From the NCBI GenBank assembly GCA_013398955.1, contig VWPU01012101.1, positions 483,859-547,858 on the forward strand: a DNA stretch of 64,000 nt. The letters run 5' to 3'. Source of the stretch: Callaeas wilsoni (taxonomy: Eukaryota; Chordata; Aves; Passeriformes; Callaeidae). Position numbers and translations under genes: made by a program. Shown here one piece after another: positions 14,001 through 26,587 of the stretch. Position 1 is the stretch's first letter, and every line of letters starts with the position of its first letter. The notes beneath the pieces are model-generated. The model saw only the letters and a program-made list of their open reading frames with translations. It ran no database searches and was not told the origin of the DNA.

Positions 14001-16964
14001 CTGGGCTCCGTATCTGGGCTCACAGCACATGATCATACAAACCTCAGCACCATGAAAGCTGTTTGCAGCCTCCCCTTGGGAGCACAGCCCCATCAGCCTG
14101 CTGCCCACTGAGCACCCACTGCCTTCCTTTTGAGGAGGTGGCAGGCCACTTTCTCAGCCAGGACTGTCAACTGCCAACAGCTCTACAGGCTCTTCAGAGA
14201 CTGATTTTGACAATTCAGGACCCAGTCCCCAGAAGAGTTAATCATTTCATACAGATTTATCACCTTCTGTCACAGATTAGCTATTTTCTCACTTTAAAGA
14301 TGTCTGTCTCTCCCCTGCCATATCAGCTCCTGTGTCTATACAGCTCTCCTAGACATGGTGAGAAATTCTGTGTTGTGAATGGAGCTCTCTGTCCTTGCTG
14401 AGCTGAGGGCTGACTGTGTTCCTGCCAGTGCTTGCACCGCAGCCTGCTAGGAGGGAAGACAGCCTGGCTGACACTGGAAGTACACCCCAATTGCCAGAGT
14501 AGTTTGATCTGAAGAAAAGATGTCATTCTTCCATAATGGTAGTATTCCAAAGTTATTGAAAGCTTTTTCAAAATTCCCAAAAAGCAGACACCTCTCACAG
14601 CACAGAAAAGTGTGTCTTGAAAGCCAGAGTAAAGGACGAGAAAGTGCTGAATGAAGCAAATCTGTTCATTTCTGTTCCTCTGCATTGCCAGGGACTCCAG
14701 ACTAACCTCGATTCATATTGCCTCTACTCCCTTCTTTCTAATACACATTATGGTAAATTATATTAGTAGATAAGAGCCCAATAGAAGTGATATTTCTAGA
14801 TGCAAGTGCTAGATCTGCCTTACGAGCAGAAAGATATGTTTGCTCTCCCTCACAGGTGGTCAGAGCGTACACTGGGAGAGCCATGAGGGGCGCTGGTGAT
14901 CATAGACTTGTTAGGAAATGTAAGCCTATTGAAATCCGTCTTAATCCACAAAACCAAGATAGCACTACAAAGTACTCTGCCTAAAAAGGAGGTGGCCTTT
15001 CCACTTCTTAAATCCACATAAGGCAGTGGCTTATAAGTGTCTAGGCATTAGTGCCAATGATCATTATTTCAAAATGTCAAGAATACTATTTAAAGTCTTA
15101 GTTCCTTTTCCACCCTACCTCCCTTTGTTTTTCTTTTTCTTGCATTCTTGAGAAATTGAATGGGAATTTAAATCAATTCCAGTTCACCTCCCCCTGTGAT
15201 AGATTTCAGCTTCCCCAGAGCAATACATCAGTGTGCTGAGAACTGTCTGCTAGGCAGTTCACTATAGGTATAGGATACATTAAGTCAGTAAGGAATTAAA
15301 GGAGGGAAATGCAAGCAGGAATGGAGGAAAAGAAACAACCAGATAGCAAGTTTTTAGAAAAAACATCAAAGTAATGCAGTTAGTGTTGCTACTTTGGTAG
15401 CAACATTTGTTTCTTGAGTATTATTAAACTGGTTCATATGTCTCAGCTAAGACCTGGAAATAAAAGTCTTCCTTTAGCTATAAAAATGCAGAGTAATCTT
15501 CAGCAGTGACTGTGTAATTAACTGGCATCCAGCCCAGTGAAGGGAAAAGCTCCAGTCAGGTAGATGTTCATGTACTCATTTATAATTCTAAACTTAGAAA
15601 ACTCCCACTTTGTCATTTTATGTTGTGGTAAGAGTAAACTGCATTTTCTTCAAAGTGACTCCACATTCCGCTAAACCAATAGATGCTCTTACAGGAAAAC
15701 GTTAGCAAGAGTAATCTGATTGATCTTCTGGGTGAACAGAGTTCAGACACAAACACACCATAGCCTTCACCCTAGTGTAAGGCTTTCCCCTTTCCCCTGA
15801 GGGAGGGATACACTCAGAGGAGCCAGATAGGCGTGTGTATGGCACAAAATCCTAGCTTCAAAACTCTTCCTTTCCTTCTTATCTGGATTTGAAGAAAGAA
15901 GTAAGAAAGAATTTCTTTTCAAAACCTGTTTTTAGTGTATCCTTCCTTCGAAATAAATTTAGCAATCTATGTAAACAATCCCCATGGCCTCAAGCCCTAG
16001 GAAACATGTTTCCTTTTCCAGAAGCTCCCACATCTACCATTCTCCAAGCAGGCCAGAGAAACTTGACCAATTTCAGCCCACTGGCAATACCAGAAGAGTT
16101 TATTGGCAAGCCAAGACTTATGCTGCTTCTTTTATTTTTTTTTTTCCACTTTTAATAACCATCCTAAATGATGTTCCTCTTGAAAGATCAGTATTTTGTG
16201 TCCCAAACTGTTTCCTTATGCAACTCTCACACTTTTCTTTGTTATTTTTTAGCAAGGAGCAGCACTGAGCTCCTCAAATTATCCTTCTCTTTCTCATCAT
16301 GGGAAAAAAAAAAGAAAAGTATCCAAATATAATTCCTAAACAGAAATTACAATTTCATCTGAATATTCAGGAATCAAAGCTTCTAGAGTGCCCATGAGGA
16401 CCTTACCTTCAAAACACTTTCCATTTTTTTGTAGTACTTATGTAGTCCGTGAAATTAACCATGATTTCTAACATTTCCTTACCATTATTAAAGATATTCA
16501 TTAACCTAGAATTGCCTTTTTGCCAAACATGGTGCAGCCAAAAATGGAGATAAGTAAAAATTAAGATCATAAATAAGTGGGGAAACCTGGACAAAATGCA
16601 CCACATTGTAAAGCTTTACACACAGTCAAGTCTACTGACAGTAGCCTAGATCCTGAGCTCTAAACTTAAAGGAGAATGACATTATGTTCTCTTTACTCTG
16701 GACGTACCCTGCTGTCCTGTAGATTCAAGTGATTTTTGAAGGAAAAGAAATGCTATTGAACCAGCAGAAACATACCCGCAAAGCCCTAACTGTGAAAAAA
16801 GGCTCAGCCACAGAGAAGAGTCAGAAAAAGTGCAAAGAGTCTGTAACTCAGATAAATAATGTGCAAATTGTAAGAGAAGTGAAACATGATGTTGCTTTGC
16901 ACTGAGCATGTTGAAAGCATTTCACAATGAATTAGAAGAACAAAAAATATTCTGTCTTCAGCTA
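5096..16964. other. Gene-free intergenic DNA
   Basis: No gene is recognisable. Open frames of up to 161 codons (minus strand, 11648-12133) have no family resemblance that I can name. Compositional features are an A/C-rich low-complexity run near 6.4 kb and short A or T tracts (about 11.41, 16.13 and 16.30 kb). I did not recognise transposons in this block, though old ones may be hidden by divergence. Confidence 0.6.
6402..6480. repeat. A/C-rich low-complexity run, (CAAA)n core
   Basis: A strand-biased run of A and C with a CAAA tetranucleotide core at about 6422-6441, followed by a C7 tract and A-rich interruptions. It is simple sequence with no sign of coding. Confidence 0.85.
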
Positions 16965-17010
16965 TGTCAACTCAAGCCATTCTGTGATTCTACAGTTCTA
17001 TGATCTGAGT
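16965..17010 (+). mobile_element. CR1 3'-tail remnant
   Basis: The phrase AACTCAAGCCATTCTGTGATTCT followed by ACAGTTCTATGATCT matches the end of a CR1 3' UTR with two or three copies of its 8-bp terminal repeat. The rest of this copy is missing or unrecognisable. It lies directly upstream of a longer CR1 copy in the same orientation. Confidence 0.55.
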
Positions 17011-17149
17011 TCTCCATCAACCCAGAGCAGCTGGCACATCAGCCTCAAGTTTGTGAGGAAACATTTCTTGCTCTACCTGCCAGCTCTGGCCCCTGTTCCT
17101 TTCAGTAAACCAGATAAATGCTCCACTCAAGGGGTTTCTATCTTCTCCA

Positions 17150-18580
17150 TTCTTGCTCCCAGCTGCCTGAAAGCTGGTGAACGATCTCCTGACTTTAAGG
17201 AAGGGCAAGAAGGAGGATCTCTGAAAATATAGGCCTCTAAGTCTCACTTCAGTGCCTGGTAAAGTTATGGAGGAGGTATTGAAAAACACCTGAAGGGTCA
17301 TGCAGTCATTGGTCGCAACCAACATGGCTTCATGAGAGGAAAGTCCTGCTTATCAAACCTGATTTCCTTTTATGACAAGGTAACCACTTATTGATCAAGG
17401 GAAGCCAGCTGATGTCATCTTTTCAGGTTTCAGTACTGTCTCTCATAAGATCCTTCCAGAAAAAATTTCCAGATCACAGCTGGATAAACACATCTTGTGA
17501 TGAGTGAGCAACAGGCTCATGGGTTGGGCACAAAGGGTTACAGTGAATGGGGTGACATCAAACTGGAGACATCACTAGTGGGGTTCTGCAGGGCTCCACC
17601 CTCAGCCCTGTGCTCTTCAACCTCTTCATGACTTGGACGCAGGACTGGAAGAGATACTAAACAAGTTTGCAGATGATACAACACTGAGAGGAGCTGCTTA
17701 CTTCCTCAAAGAGATGGAGGCCCTGCAGAGAGACCTCAACAAATCAGAGGCCTGGGCAATAATCAACCACATGCAGTTCAACAAGGGACAGTGCCAGATT
17801 CTGCTCCTGGGATGCAGCAACTCTGGATGTACGGACAGACTGGGGAGTGAGATGCTGGAAAGCAGTGCCATGGAAAGGGACCTGGGGATCCTGGACGATG
17901 GAAAGTTGAACATGAGTTGGCAGTGCCCTGGCAGCCAGGAGGGCAAACCATGTCCTGGGGGGAATCAGGTACAGCATCACCAGCCGGGCAAGGGAGGGGA
18001 TTGTCCCGCTCTGCTCTGCACTGGGGCGGCCTCACCTCGAGTCCTCAGAGCAGTTTTGGGTGCCACAATATAAGAAAGACATTAAACGATTAGACAGCAC
18101 CCACAGGACGGCAACAAAGATGGTGAAAGGCCTTGAGAGGAAGCCGTATAAGGAGTGGCTGAGATCACTTGGTCTGTTCAGCCTGGAGAAGAGGAAACTG
18201 AGGAGCGACCTCATTGCAATCTAGAGCTTCCTTATGAGGGAAAGATGAGGGGCAGACACTGACCTCCTCTCTGAGATGACCAGTGACAGGAGCCAAGGGA
18301 ATGGCCTGAAGCTGTGTCAGGGAAGGTTTAGGTTGGATATTAGAAAAAGGTTCTTCCCCCAGCATGTGACTGGGCACTGGAACAGCTCCCCAGAGAAGCG
18401 GCCACAGCACCAAGCCTGACAGAGTTCAAGAAAAGTTTGGACAATGCTGTCAGGCACATGGTGTGATTCTTGGGGATGGTGCTGTGCAGGGCCAGGATTT
18501 GGACTCAATGATCCTTGTGAGTCTTTTCCAACTCAGCTTATTCTGTGATTCTGTGATTCTGTGATTCTGTGATTCTGTGT
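17150..18580 (+). mobile_element. CR1 LINE, 5'-truncated, with ORF2 RT remnant and 3' tail
   Basis: This is the longest transposon in the window. It begins inside the reverse-transcriptase ORF (a DFKEGQEGG stretch that matches the FKKGKKEDPGNYRP region of CR1) and continues through NQHGFMRGKSCLSNLISFYDK (17316-17378). It then runs through the SGVLQGS block, the FADD catalytic box and the C-terminal YKKDIKRL...LGLFSLEKRKLRSDLIAI region. It ends in a 3' UTR (GGACTCAATGATCCTTGTGAG) and about five ATTCTGTG units at 18538-18579. Stops and frameshifts (for example near 17631 and 18070) show that it is dead. It is 5'-truncated, as most avian CR1 copies are. Confidence 0.93.
17633..18073 (+). pseudogene. 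CR1 reverse-transcriptase (ORF2) fragment
   Basis: This is the longest uninterrupted frame inside the CR1 copy, about 146 codons. It contains the reverse-transcriptase catalytic box FADD (17666-17677) followed by the typical CR1 succession EALQRDLNK, MQFNKGQCQILLLG and MLESSAMERDLGILDDGKLNMS. Compared with a working ORF2 (roughly 900 or more codons) this is a small piece. The upstream part of the RT continues in another frame just before 17631, and the downstream part (KKDIKRL...KMVKGLE) continues in another frame after the stop at 18071. It is therefore a decayed transposon ORF and not a host gene. Confidence 0.9.
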
Positions 18581-21079
18581 GTGTACCGAGCTCTGTACAT
18601 GGTGGCAGTGCTGGTTAGACTCAGGAGGCTCAAGTGAGTAGATTTTATGCCAAGATAGAAGCAATAAGTTACAATAAAGAAACACGAAGAATTATTTTTG
18701 CAGCCAGCAGTGTACATGCAGTAGTAACATTGTGTGTTATAATTAATGAAAGACTTTTCTGCAGCTATTTAGAAGGATACTATAGATTCAATCTTGAAAG
18801 AGCTGATGGATGGCCATTTGAATACTTCAGGAAGAAATTATTTGTTTAATCATTGAACACAATAAATTAGGATTGCATGTTATTTTAATTCTATGGGAAA
18901 CATGGTTCACTGCATTTGTATTTTCAAAACTATGCTTAAAAAGAGCCAGCTCTGTAGCCTAAGAACAGAACTTTTTGCTGCCAAACAAGGACATACATTC
19001 AAATCCCAGGCTTGGTAGGATTTAGATAATAAAATCTGGGGTAGAAATGGATAATCCTTATTTACGCCACAGAAATATTATACCTATTAAAGGTAGGATT
19101 GATACTTTGCTGAAAGTGTGGAAAACCTTTCCAGAGATGCCCGTGCAACATCAGCCTACACTCTGTCTATAAAGACATAAATAAATAGAAATGCAAAGAG
19201 GTTTCATCTTTCCATTTTATCTCATCAGAAACTTAGTGATTTGTCATCACTTCCTCTAACTCAGAACACTCAGTACATACTTGTGCTCCCCAGTTGTAAG
19301 GAAACACAGCAATTTGTTTTATTGTAGTAGAGCATATCAGAGACTAAATGGAGAGAGCACATGGAATTGCTGAGCCTCTTCCAACTGAGCTGGTTAAGAA
19401 TATCATAAATGTTCATGATCTTTGAAAATAAAGCCTGCATGATATAGTGACCTTACTACATACTGAAGATTTCATAGGTTCCGTCTCAAAGATGCACTTG
19501 AAACCAGAATGTCAAACTTACCAAAGGGAAACTTTCTCTTTTGATTGTTATTATAAGTCTTATTCTTAATAAATTTCTTACCAAATTGCCTAAGGAATAT
19601 CCTGATACAGTGCAAGATGCAGCATAATGTGACTGTATTTATTTACTTATGCAGAACCCAGAATCTCAAGGAGATAATTAAACTGGATTACGTATGAAAG
19701 ATGCCTCTACCCAACAAGTAGATACAAAGTAACTCTTCAGTAAGTCACTGTTTGATATGGATACACAAATTAATCTTAAGGAAGTGAACTCCATCAGCTG
19801 TCATTCCACTATGACCGGGAACTTGGGCAACTTTTAACAGTGATGAAATAGTCCTACTGAGGTGCCTGCCCCTTTTCCCAACAAAAAATTCTAGAAATCA
19901 AGTGCTTTGTAAAGCACATTCAGAACTTAGCTCTGGAAAAAAAGATTGCATTGGAAGGATGGAAATTGCAATGTTGTCACCACTCTGAAAGATTGGCCAA
20001 AAAATTACGACCCGATATATTGTCACTGTCCTAGCAATTAGATAGGTATTTCTTGATCCTTCTACCTTGTCTCAGTTTTTTTTTAATATTTGCTACTTTA
20101 ACAATTATATAGTAACTTTTAGTCCATCACATTTTGGTAAGATTTTCTGTTTATGTGTATTTCTGTTTAGTGGTTTCTGCAGTACAGCAAATTTTGCTGA
20201 GTTTTTTTATCCTATCTTTTTTTCAAGTAGCAGGTAATATGAAATGAAAGCCACGTTGAAATCATTGAAAACTTGTCACAGATTACAACAAGTAGAAGAA
20301 GTTCAGGATAGAGTTTACAACTGTAAGTTGTTCCAGCCATCTAAGCTTCTCTGATCCATAGAGGAAACTTCACAAAAAGACATATTTAGGTGAGCCAATT
20401 TCCTTTATCTTTTTGAGACATGTAAGTGAAGTAATCTTGATTAGTTGCTGGCCTTCTATAAACTAAGACAGCCTGGCTACATCTGCTCCTTGAACTGAAT
20501 TTAAATAGCTGGAACTTGATTGCACATACTTCACATTTGAAAGCATGGATGTTTCTGGTATGTGGTTAGGATTGCAATTAGTGTGTTCCTTGATTCATGT
20601 GTATAAGCCTGAGCACAGGCAAGTGGGATAATGCACGGATGTAGTTCAGGTTTGCGTTTGTATGTGGGCTGAGAGCTTCTCTGTGGTTGCAAAAAAAAGA
20701 TCAGGATGAGGCAGTAAAGAAAATTTCCTAATGATACAGTCAATATTAATGTTCCAGCCTGAAATATTTCTTTAATGACCGCACTCAGGGTAATACAGTC
20801 TTTATGTTCAAATTAGGAAACTGAGACATGAGCTTCAGTCATATAACACCAAAGGAATGGGAACATGGAATCACATTCTAGCAAGGTTTCTTAATATATA
20901 TATCAAATAATGGTAAAGAAGAGCTAAAGTCTATTATGCATGCTTAAAAAGCAGAAAACAGTACATACAAATACAGGTCTCATTTTCTTCCCCTCACATT
21001 TGTGTCTTATTGTGTTCTCTCTTAGCCCAAAAAACATTTCATAAGCTAAATATATAAATAGAGGTGTCCCTTAGAGGGG
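18581..21079. other. Gene-free intergenic DNA
   Basis: This stretch is AT-rich and has no recognisable gene. A block at about 18940-19015 has weak A-box/B-box-like words (TAGCCTAAGAAC, ATTCAAATCCC), but no cloverleaf can be drawn, so I do not call a tRNA or SINE. Confidence 0.6.
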
Positions 21080-21084
21080 TTAAT

Positions 21085-21620
21085 GCATATCAGTTCATTA
21101 ATGACAGGCTATGCCAAATTGAGCCTGCGTCTGTCTCTGCTGACTTTCCTGGCAATATGATCTATCTGGACTTAGGTGAATGTGATAGTCTATTGCATGC
21201 GATATTAATAGATAAACCATGAAAAATAGATGCAATAAAAGCATTATGAAAGGCTGAAAACAGCTGTGGGTAGTGTTGAAAGGTGAAGTATCAGGTTAAG
21301 AGAAGAAAAAGGAGCTACAGTGCAGCCCTGCAAGGCTTGGTTTGGGGAGGAGTTTCATTACAGATTTTGTCACAAAAAGTAGCATGCTTGTAAGGCTTGC
21401 TGATAACTCGTAGTTGGAAAGCAACACCAGAGGGAGATCAAAACAGCACAGACTGTTTGATAGACTGGTGATCAACGGCAGTAGAGGGACATAAGGAACA
21501 AGAGTGGGAATAGGATGAAATTCCAGGTACATGCCCATGTACAAAATGACTAGTAAGAATTTTAGGTATAAATTGGCACAGTCTAACAGTGCAAAATGAG
21601 AGGCAGTGAGACACTGTTAG
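21085..21620 (+). mobile_element. Strongly diverged CR1-like LINE fragment
   Basis: At 21139-21219 one frame reads ADFPGNMIYLDLGECDSLL, then ILIDK. This matches the RT palm motif of CR1 elements (DVIYLDFSKAFDSVPHNILIDK) with several substitutions. Further on (about 21400-21560) short phrases such as DRLVINGSRGT and MKFQVHAHVQND look like eroded versions of the region after the FADD box. Frames change and stops are frequent. It is an old copy whose ends I cannot place. Confidence 0.5.
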
Positions 21621-24600
21621 GCAATCACAAAATGGCTACATGTTCTCAAATGTTATAATCTAAATAGCACCTACAGTGCAAAGGGCTTTTACCTCCACCA
21701 GAGGCTGTGTCAATACCATTTTGTAAGGTATGGATGGGATGAGAAGAGACATCAGGGACAGTTGTGTCTGAAAGGAGGTTTAAATGCCTGAAAGCGCTGA
21801 ATAGAAAGAATAAATAGATTTTATCCAAGCTTGTGTAGAGCCTTTTTAAGGCACAGGGTCCTTTCCAATGAGCTGTTTTCTACCTAGGAAAACAGAGTTT
21901 TCTTTTAACAACTAAAAATAGTAGATAATGTTTTACAGTCTAGAGATAGATGATGACTATTGTTCTCATTAATATATGTAGGTTTTACTGAAGATAGTTA
22001 TCTGTTTGTAGTGAAAGAGTGCTGGATCTCAAGAGGATTACAGGAAAAGACAGGGGTAGGAAGTTAGAGCTGGTAAGATCTTCTGCTTATCAGTTACTAG
22101 AAAGGAAGCGCAAAAAGTCCAAACTGATGAAAGTAAGGCCGGACAAACTGTGTCAGTGGCTCCTCTCTGGTCTTTCTTAGTGACCTGTGAAGCAACACTC
22201 AAAGGGCTGATTGTGAGATGACTGAGTAAATTCTAGCACATCCCTAGTGATTTGGTGTAAGGCCTTCAAAACGATCAGGTTTAACAAGAAGCAACCAAGT
22301 TTGGTGCTGAGACATCTTAACCTTCTCAGCTTGGTTTCCTCTCCAACACCAGTTTAAGAGCAGACAGTTTGAATCGTTTCCACAAGTCTGAGAATAAGGG
22401 ATCATACTGTTTATTTAGTTGCATCACCATGAAGTGTTAACTTGACACAAACACGGATCAGGACTAAGATCACTGTAACTTTTGTTAAACTCCAAATTAA
22501 AAAACACACCGAGATTTTACAAGAGGTAATTGATGTAGAAGCCCAGCTTGCTAAGTTAGGATTTAACCAGTGATTGAATTAAAAAGGCTTCTGTCTTAAT
22601 CTCCTTAACATTAAGCCCACAGAAATAACCCTTGTCAACACAGTTTCTCAAAATTCAGAATCCACCAGCTCATGTGGAGTTTCCATAGCGTTGTCACCAT
22701 GAAGAAGTTGACCTGCTCTCTCAGGATCTCCCTGTGTAGTCTGTCTACAGGAACCAGGTTTGCATGGTTTATCTGTTGCTTTTCTGTAGCTCACAGCCTT
22801 CAAGGATATCCTGTTTCTGTTAGTTCTGTTGCTAATAGGATGTTGCAGAAATCAGAAGAAGCCTTCACTGTCTGGTTCTTAATGGAAACTTTACAGCAGT
22901 GAATGGAACTGATACTGGTAAAGTCATTCAGAGGAAAATAAGCTTGAGAGAACATCTAAACCTTTCAGTGTCCTTTGGGTGTGTGACATGCAGATGTAGG
23001 TGAGGACAAATTCTTTCAGTCTGTCTCCTAGTTAGCAGCTGCAGGGTTGTCACCTCATGATTCTAGGCTTTACTGAGGTTGTGATAAAACTTGTGGGCTT
23101 ACTCTCAAATATCAAAATGGATTTTCTCACAACAGTACCTCAACTGATTAGAAGGATAAGATGTCTCAGTACCAAAAATGGTTACGTCTTGTTAAAAGTG
23201 ACTTTTTGAAGGCCTTACACGAATAAAGCCCATCTTTCCAACATGAAAATATGCTTTGGGTCCTGACTAAGGTGTTATTTTTTTTGAAAAGCAATGTCCT
23301 ACATCTGGAAAAAAAATACAGGTGTTGATGTATGCTCTCCCTTATTTTTAATCCAGATTTCTTGGTTAAGAATTCAGTGATTTTGGTAGTCTTATCCTTC
23401 TCTGTCTCTCCACTTAGCATGATAAGACACTCCATTACTGTTCACCTCACCACTTCTGGGGACCATTTTTCTTCTACCTAGGTGTTGCATACACTCAGTT
23501 TTACCTCAAGGTGTTCTTGAGTTTGTTTACCACGGGTAACTCTCAAAAGGCAAAAGCTGAAGTAAGGAGTTTTTTGTACTTCCTGCTGCTGCCTTAGTGG
23601 CTGGAAAAGACTCCAGCTTGATTTCTGTATGATTTAGTAGGAAGATCCTAAGCAAAACAAAAGGGCAATGTTTTCTCTTGCTCATCAATGGTAATCATGA
23701 CAATCATCTCTCATCTGAGATCTCTATGGATCCCATAAATTCTCAACAGCACATCTGGGATTTCCTTTAGAGGTGTCATTCTACATTTGCTCACTGACAG
23801 AGACAGGGAATGCAGCCATTGATTCACAAGGGTTCAATTACTTCATGGATGACACGATGCTGGACTGTGCCAGCTGCCCATATAGTATCCAGAAACATGG
23901 CATCCCACTTTCCTTGCCCAGGGCAATCAGAGGGAGAGCGGGTGAGGGTTTTGCATACAATATTGTCCATCTGGGTTTACACATAATCTGCTACTGTAGG
24001 TCCCATATTCGATCTTGATTTAGGAGTTTGGAGAGAATTGAAAAACAGAAGCTGGAATAACAATGCTCTGATTCTAGTAGTGACAAGGACAATTCTTTGT
24101 CTGTTTGTGCTATGCATCCACATCCAGCAAGAAAATAAAGCACTGAACACAGATCCTATAGGAATGTACCTATAGGAGAGAAAGTACCTGTTGGAGAAAG
24201 ATGCCTGTTGCCATCTGATTCAACAACACCATGTAACACATCATAAACTTGGTTGTGGTTACTCTATTTTGTATACAAAAGGTCACAAAGATATTTTGTG
24301 TGTATTGGTGTTCCTGGCTGTAAGATGTCCTGCTCTGTGGCAGTCTACTCTTCTGAGAAGAATTCTATGCTGAGAATCTCTGGTAGAGAGAATGGATGGG
24401 TCACTGCTCCCACTGCCTTGGTATCCTCCCAATGAGTTTGCAGTACTGCTGAAGCCAGAAAAACAGCACTCCTGGTTGAAGTGATTCATTTATATTAGTT
24501 AAAAACTAATATAAAGTATGGAAGTAATGTGAAACCATCTTTACTAAATAAATTCCCAAAGGTATAATAAATTTTTAATTGTCTTAAAACTGTAGCCTCG

Positions 24601-24867
24601 TTTAGTGCAGTCTCAGTTCCCCACACAAGATGGCAGCTCTTCTTTCCTTCTGCTCAGCTATTCCTCAGTGAAAGCTGTCGCTTTCACGCTGACACTGCAG
24701 GTGCTACTGCAACATAGTAATAAGCCAAACCAGCCCTGAGACTCTTATCATTCTTCACTCCAAAAACAGCATCTCAGACAGAACAGCATGGTTTATGAGG
24801 AGCAGCACTGTTTCACTCAATACTCCATTTATCTAATTCCAGCAAGTAGTAGTAACTGGTTTGTATT
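21621..24867. other. Gene-free intergenic DNA
   Basis: I recognise no gene, RNA or named repeat in this stretch. It is AT-rich, with open frames no longer than about 89 codons on either strand. Confidence 0.6.
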
Positions 24868-25451
24868 TGTGCTGGTTTTGACTGAGGTAAAGTTAATTTT
24901 CTTCACAGTAGCTAGCATAGGGCTGCTATTTGGATTTGGGCATGATAACTCAGAGATGGGTTTTTTACTGGTGAGGAGAGCTTACATAGAGCCAAGGCTT
25001 TTTCTGCTTTTGTCCTGCCGTGCTGACAAAGAGGTTGGGGGTGCATAGGAGATTAAGAGGAGAAACAGCCAGGACAGGTGACCCAAACTGACCAAAGGGA
25101 TACTCCAGACCATGTGACATCATGCTCAGTATAAAAAGGGGGGGCAAAAAGAAGGAAGGGATGTGATGGGGTTTTTCTTCCCAAGTCACTGTTACGTGTG
25201 ATGGGGCCCTGCTCTCCTGGGGATGGCTGAACGCCTACCTGCCCGTGGGAAGTAGTGAATAAATTCCTTGTTTTGCTTTGGTGTACAACTTTTGCTTTCC
25301 CTATTAAACTCTCTTTATTTCAATTCAAGGGTTTTGTAGTCATTACCCTTCTGATTCTCTCTCCCAATCTTGTTGGTAGGGGAGTGAGTCAGTGGGTATG
25401 TGATACATGGTTGCTGTCTGGGGCTGAACCTCAAGACTACTGCATCTTGCA
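24868..25451 (+). mobile_element. Solo LTR of an avian ERVL-like endogenous retrovirus
   Basis: The block starts with TGTGCTGGTTTTGACTG and ends in CA, as LTRs do. It matches a common avian LTR layout. There is a TATA box (TATAAAAA, 25130-25137) after a CCATGTGACATCATGCTCAG block. Downstream lie possible poly(A) signals AATAAA (25258-25263) and ATTAAA (25303-25308), and a final SGxSQWV-like GGGAGTGAGTCAGTGGG stretch. The flanks read GTATT (24863-24867) and GTTTT (25452-25456), which fits a 5-bp target-site duplication with one mutation; 5 bp is usual for ERVL. No internal gag, pol or env sequence adjoins it, so it is a solo LTR left by recombination. The family assignment is from memory of avian repeats. 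Confidence 0.8.
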
Positions 25452-26383
25452 GTTTTTGGGGTTTGAAATTGCAAACTGAACGGGAGGGAAAAACCAAAAC
25501 CACTTCTTTCAGTTCCAATTACAGGACATTCACTTGCAGAGAAGGACATGAAACCCTATGCTCAAACTTTTAGACTGTGTCTCCTACTACCCTGGCTGCA
25601 CTGTCATTTAAAGAAGTGTGTAGTTATTTACATTTCGCATTTGTTTTAGCATGCTGAATGAGTGAGCGTATTTCAGGCAAGGCAATAGAAAATTAGTCTT
25701 TGTATAATTCAGGCTTGCTAGACAATAAATACTAGATTCTCCAGCCTGGTATCTATTTGACCCCAGCATTGCACTGAGTGTCTCTGTAAAGTCAGAAACT
25801 CTGAAGTGGATCTAACAATTAATGTTTCATAATGACCTGTCATAAAAGATGCCAAATTGCCAGCACTGCTGTTTCATTTTGAAACATACGATGAGTGAAT
25901 TTACATTGTACAGTTTCTGCTCAGCTGCAACTCCTGTCTCCTTGGGTAGGTTGTGGGATGCCTCATTCTGTGGTGAGCCAGTCCCTAGTTGGTGTGAAGT
26001 GGATCTCTGCCCCACTGTTGCCAGCTTAGCCTGTCTCATTTTCAGAAGAGCCTAGAAGAAATACTGAAGCACCTAAGGATCATATTTACAGTCCTCCCAG
26101 GTGCAGTGGAGAGATATTCTTCTAATGCCATGGTCATGGCATAATGTAGGTCTAGCCTGATAAATTTTGGTCTGAATATATTAATCTCCTCTAAAGTTCA
26201 GCAACCAGCAGCTCAGAGCCTAGAAGGCAGCAGCAGCAAGAAGAGAAGAGAGCTGGCCCTCTTTTCCACCCAGATGTCCCCTAACATTCTGAGCTTCCCA
26301 CCAGCAGGAGGCCAGCAGGTGTCAGCAGGAGTTTGGGAATGGGACAGAAGCACACCGACCCCAGCAGCGGCAGAACCTCCCCG
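25452..26383. other. Intergenic DNA between the LTR and a CpG island
   Basis: No gene is seen. Base composition becomes more GC-rich after about 26200, in the approach to the CpG island. Confidence 0.55.
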
Positions 26384-26436
26384 CTGATAGAAAAAAAAAA
26401 AAAAGACTTATTTACTGATTAATCAAAAAAACCCAG

Positions 26437-26508
26437 CAAGCAACCAAGCAAGCAACCAAGCAAGCAACCAACCTTAAAAAAAAAAAAAAAAAANAAAAAA
26501 AAAAAAAA
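26437..26508. repeat. CAAGCAAC tandem repeat and poly(A) with an ambiguous base
   Basis: Short CAAGCAAC/CAAGCAAG units (26437-26472) run into an A tract (26476-26508). The single N of the window is at 26494. The N inside a homopolymer suggests a small assembly gap or an unresolved length, so the true A-tract length is unknown. Another A tract lies at about 26390-26404. Confidence 0.9.
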
Positions 26509-26587
26509 GGCAACCAAACAAAAAAGCTCCAAACCAAACCCAACCAAAAACCCACAACCAAACCTGAAAGCAGAACAAAACATAAGA

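Noticed and set aside
18940..19015. Possible tRNA or tRNA-derived SINE
   Set aside because: Words resembling A and B boxes are present, but acceptor, anticodon and T stems do not pair and no known SINE body follows.
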